Positions 5,791-5,791 of a DNA stretch of 5,791 nt are shown here, piece after piece; positions within the stretch are counted from its first letter, which is position 1; the number at the start of each line of letters is the position of its first letter. Source of the DNA: Tannerella sp. (GTDB lineage Bacteria > Bacteroidota > Bacteroidia > Bacteroidales > Tannerellaceae); the NCBI GenBank assembly GCA_031261145.1, contig JAISJX010000140.1:1-5791 (forward strand), written 5' to 3'. Made by a program: the position numbers and the translations under genes. The notes under the pieces are model-generated. The model was not told where the DNA came from. It did no database searches and saw nothing but the letters and a program-made list of their open reading frames with translations.

Positions 5791-5791
5791 G

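Overview
The window looks like chromosomal DNA from a member of the Bacteroidales. The translation factor and ribosomal proteins carry Bacteroidetes-type sequences (for example the infC start [14 protein letters not shown]). Genes mostly lack Shine-Dalgarno sequences and have A/T-rich leaders. Two intergenic regions carry the Bacteroidetes -7 promoter element TAnnTTTG. I cannot name the genus from the sequence alone.

Layout: positions 1-1516 (plus strand) are the end of a surface-polysaccharide locus, made of the C-terminus of a Wzz-like chain-length determinant and a complete Wzx-type flippase. Positions 1517-2006 have no protein gene but are not empty. They hold short GATTCAA direct repeats and two terminator-less hairpins, then, on the minus strand, a complete small-RNA transcription unit: a TTTG-N20-TATATTTG promoter, about 230 nt of RNA that folds into one long interrupted hairpin, and an intrinsic terminator. 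Its position just downstream of rplT, with its own promoter and terminator, matches what I remember of the Bacteroidales-1 RNA, which has been proposed as the Bacteroidales 6S RNA. A separate intrinsic terminator at 1911-1969 ends the rplT operon just before the RNA's promoter.

Positions 2007-5316 (minus strand) are the classic translation operon thrS-infC-rpmI-rplT: threonyl-tRNA synthetase, initiation factor IF3, and ribosomal proteins bL35 and bL20. It is transcribed toward, and converges with, the polysaccharide locus. A -7 element 33 nt upstream of thrS suggests a very short leader. A perfect AAGGAGG sits in the thrS-infC gap. It is 16 nt from the infC ATG but only 6 nt from an ATT codon that opens a 9-codon overlapping reading frame, a possible but unproven translational control element.

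At the right edge (5446-5790, minus) is the 3' part of a gene for a cupin-like beta-barrel protein whose 5' end lies outside the window.

Most of the content is conserved housekeeping. The items most worth a second look are the 6S-like RNA unit and the infC leader.
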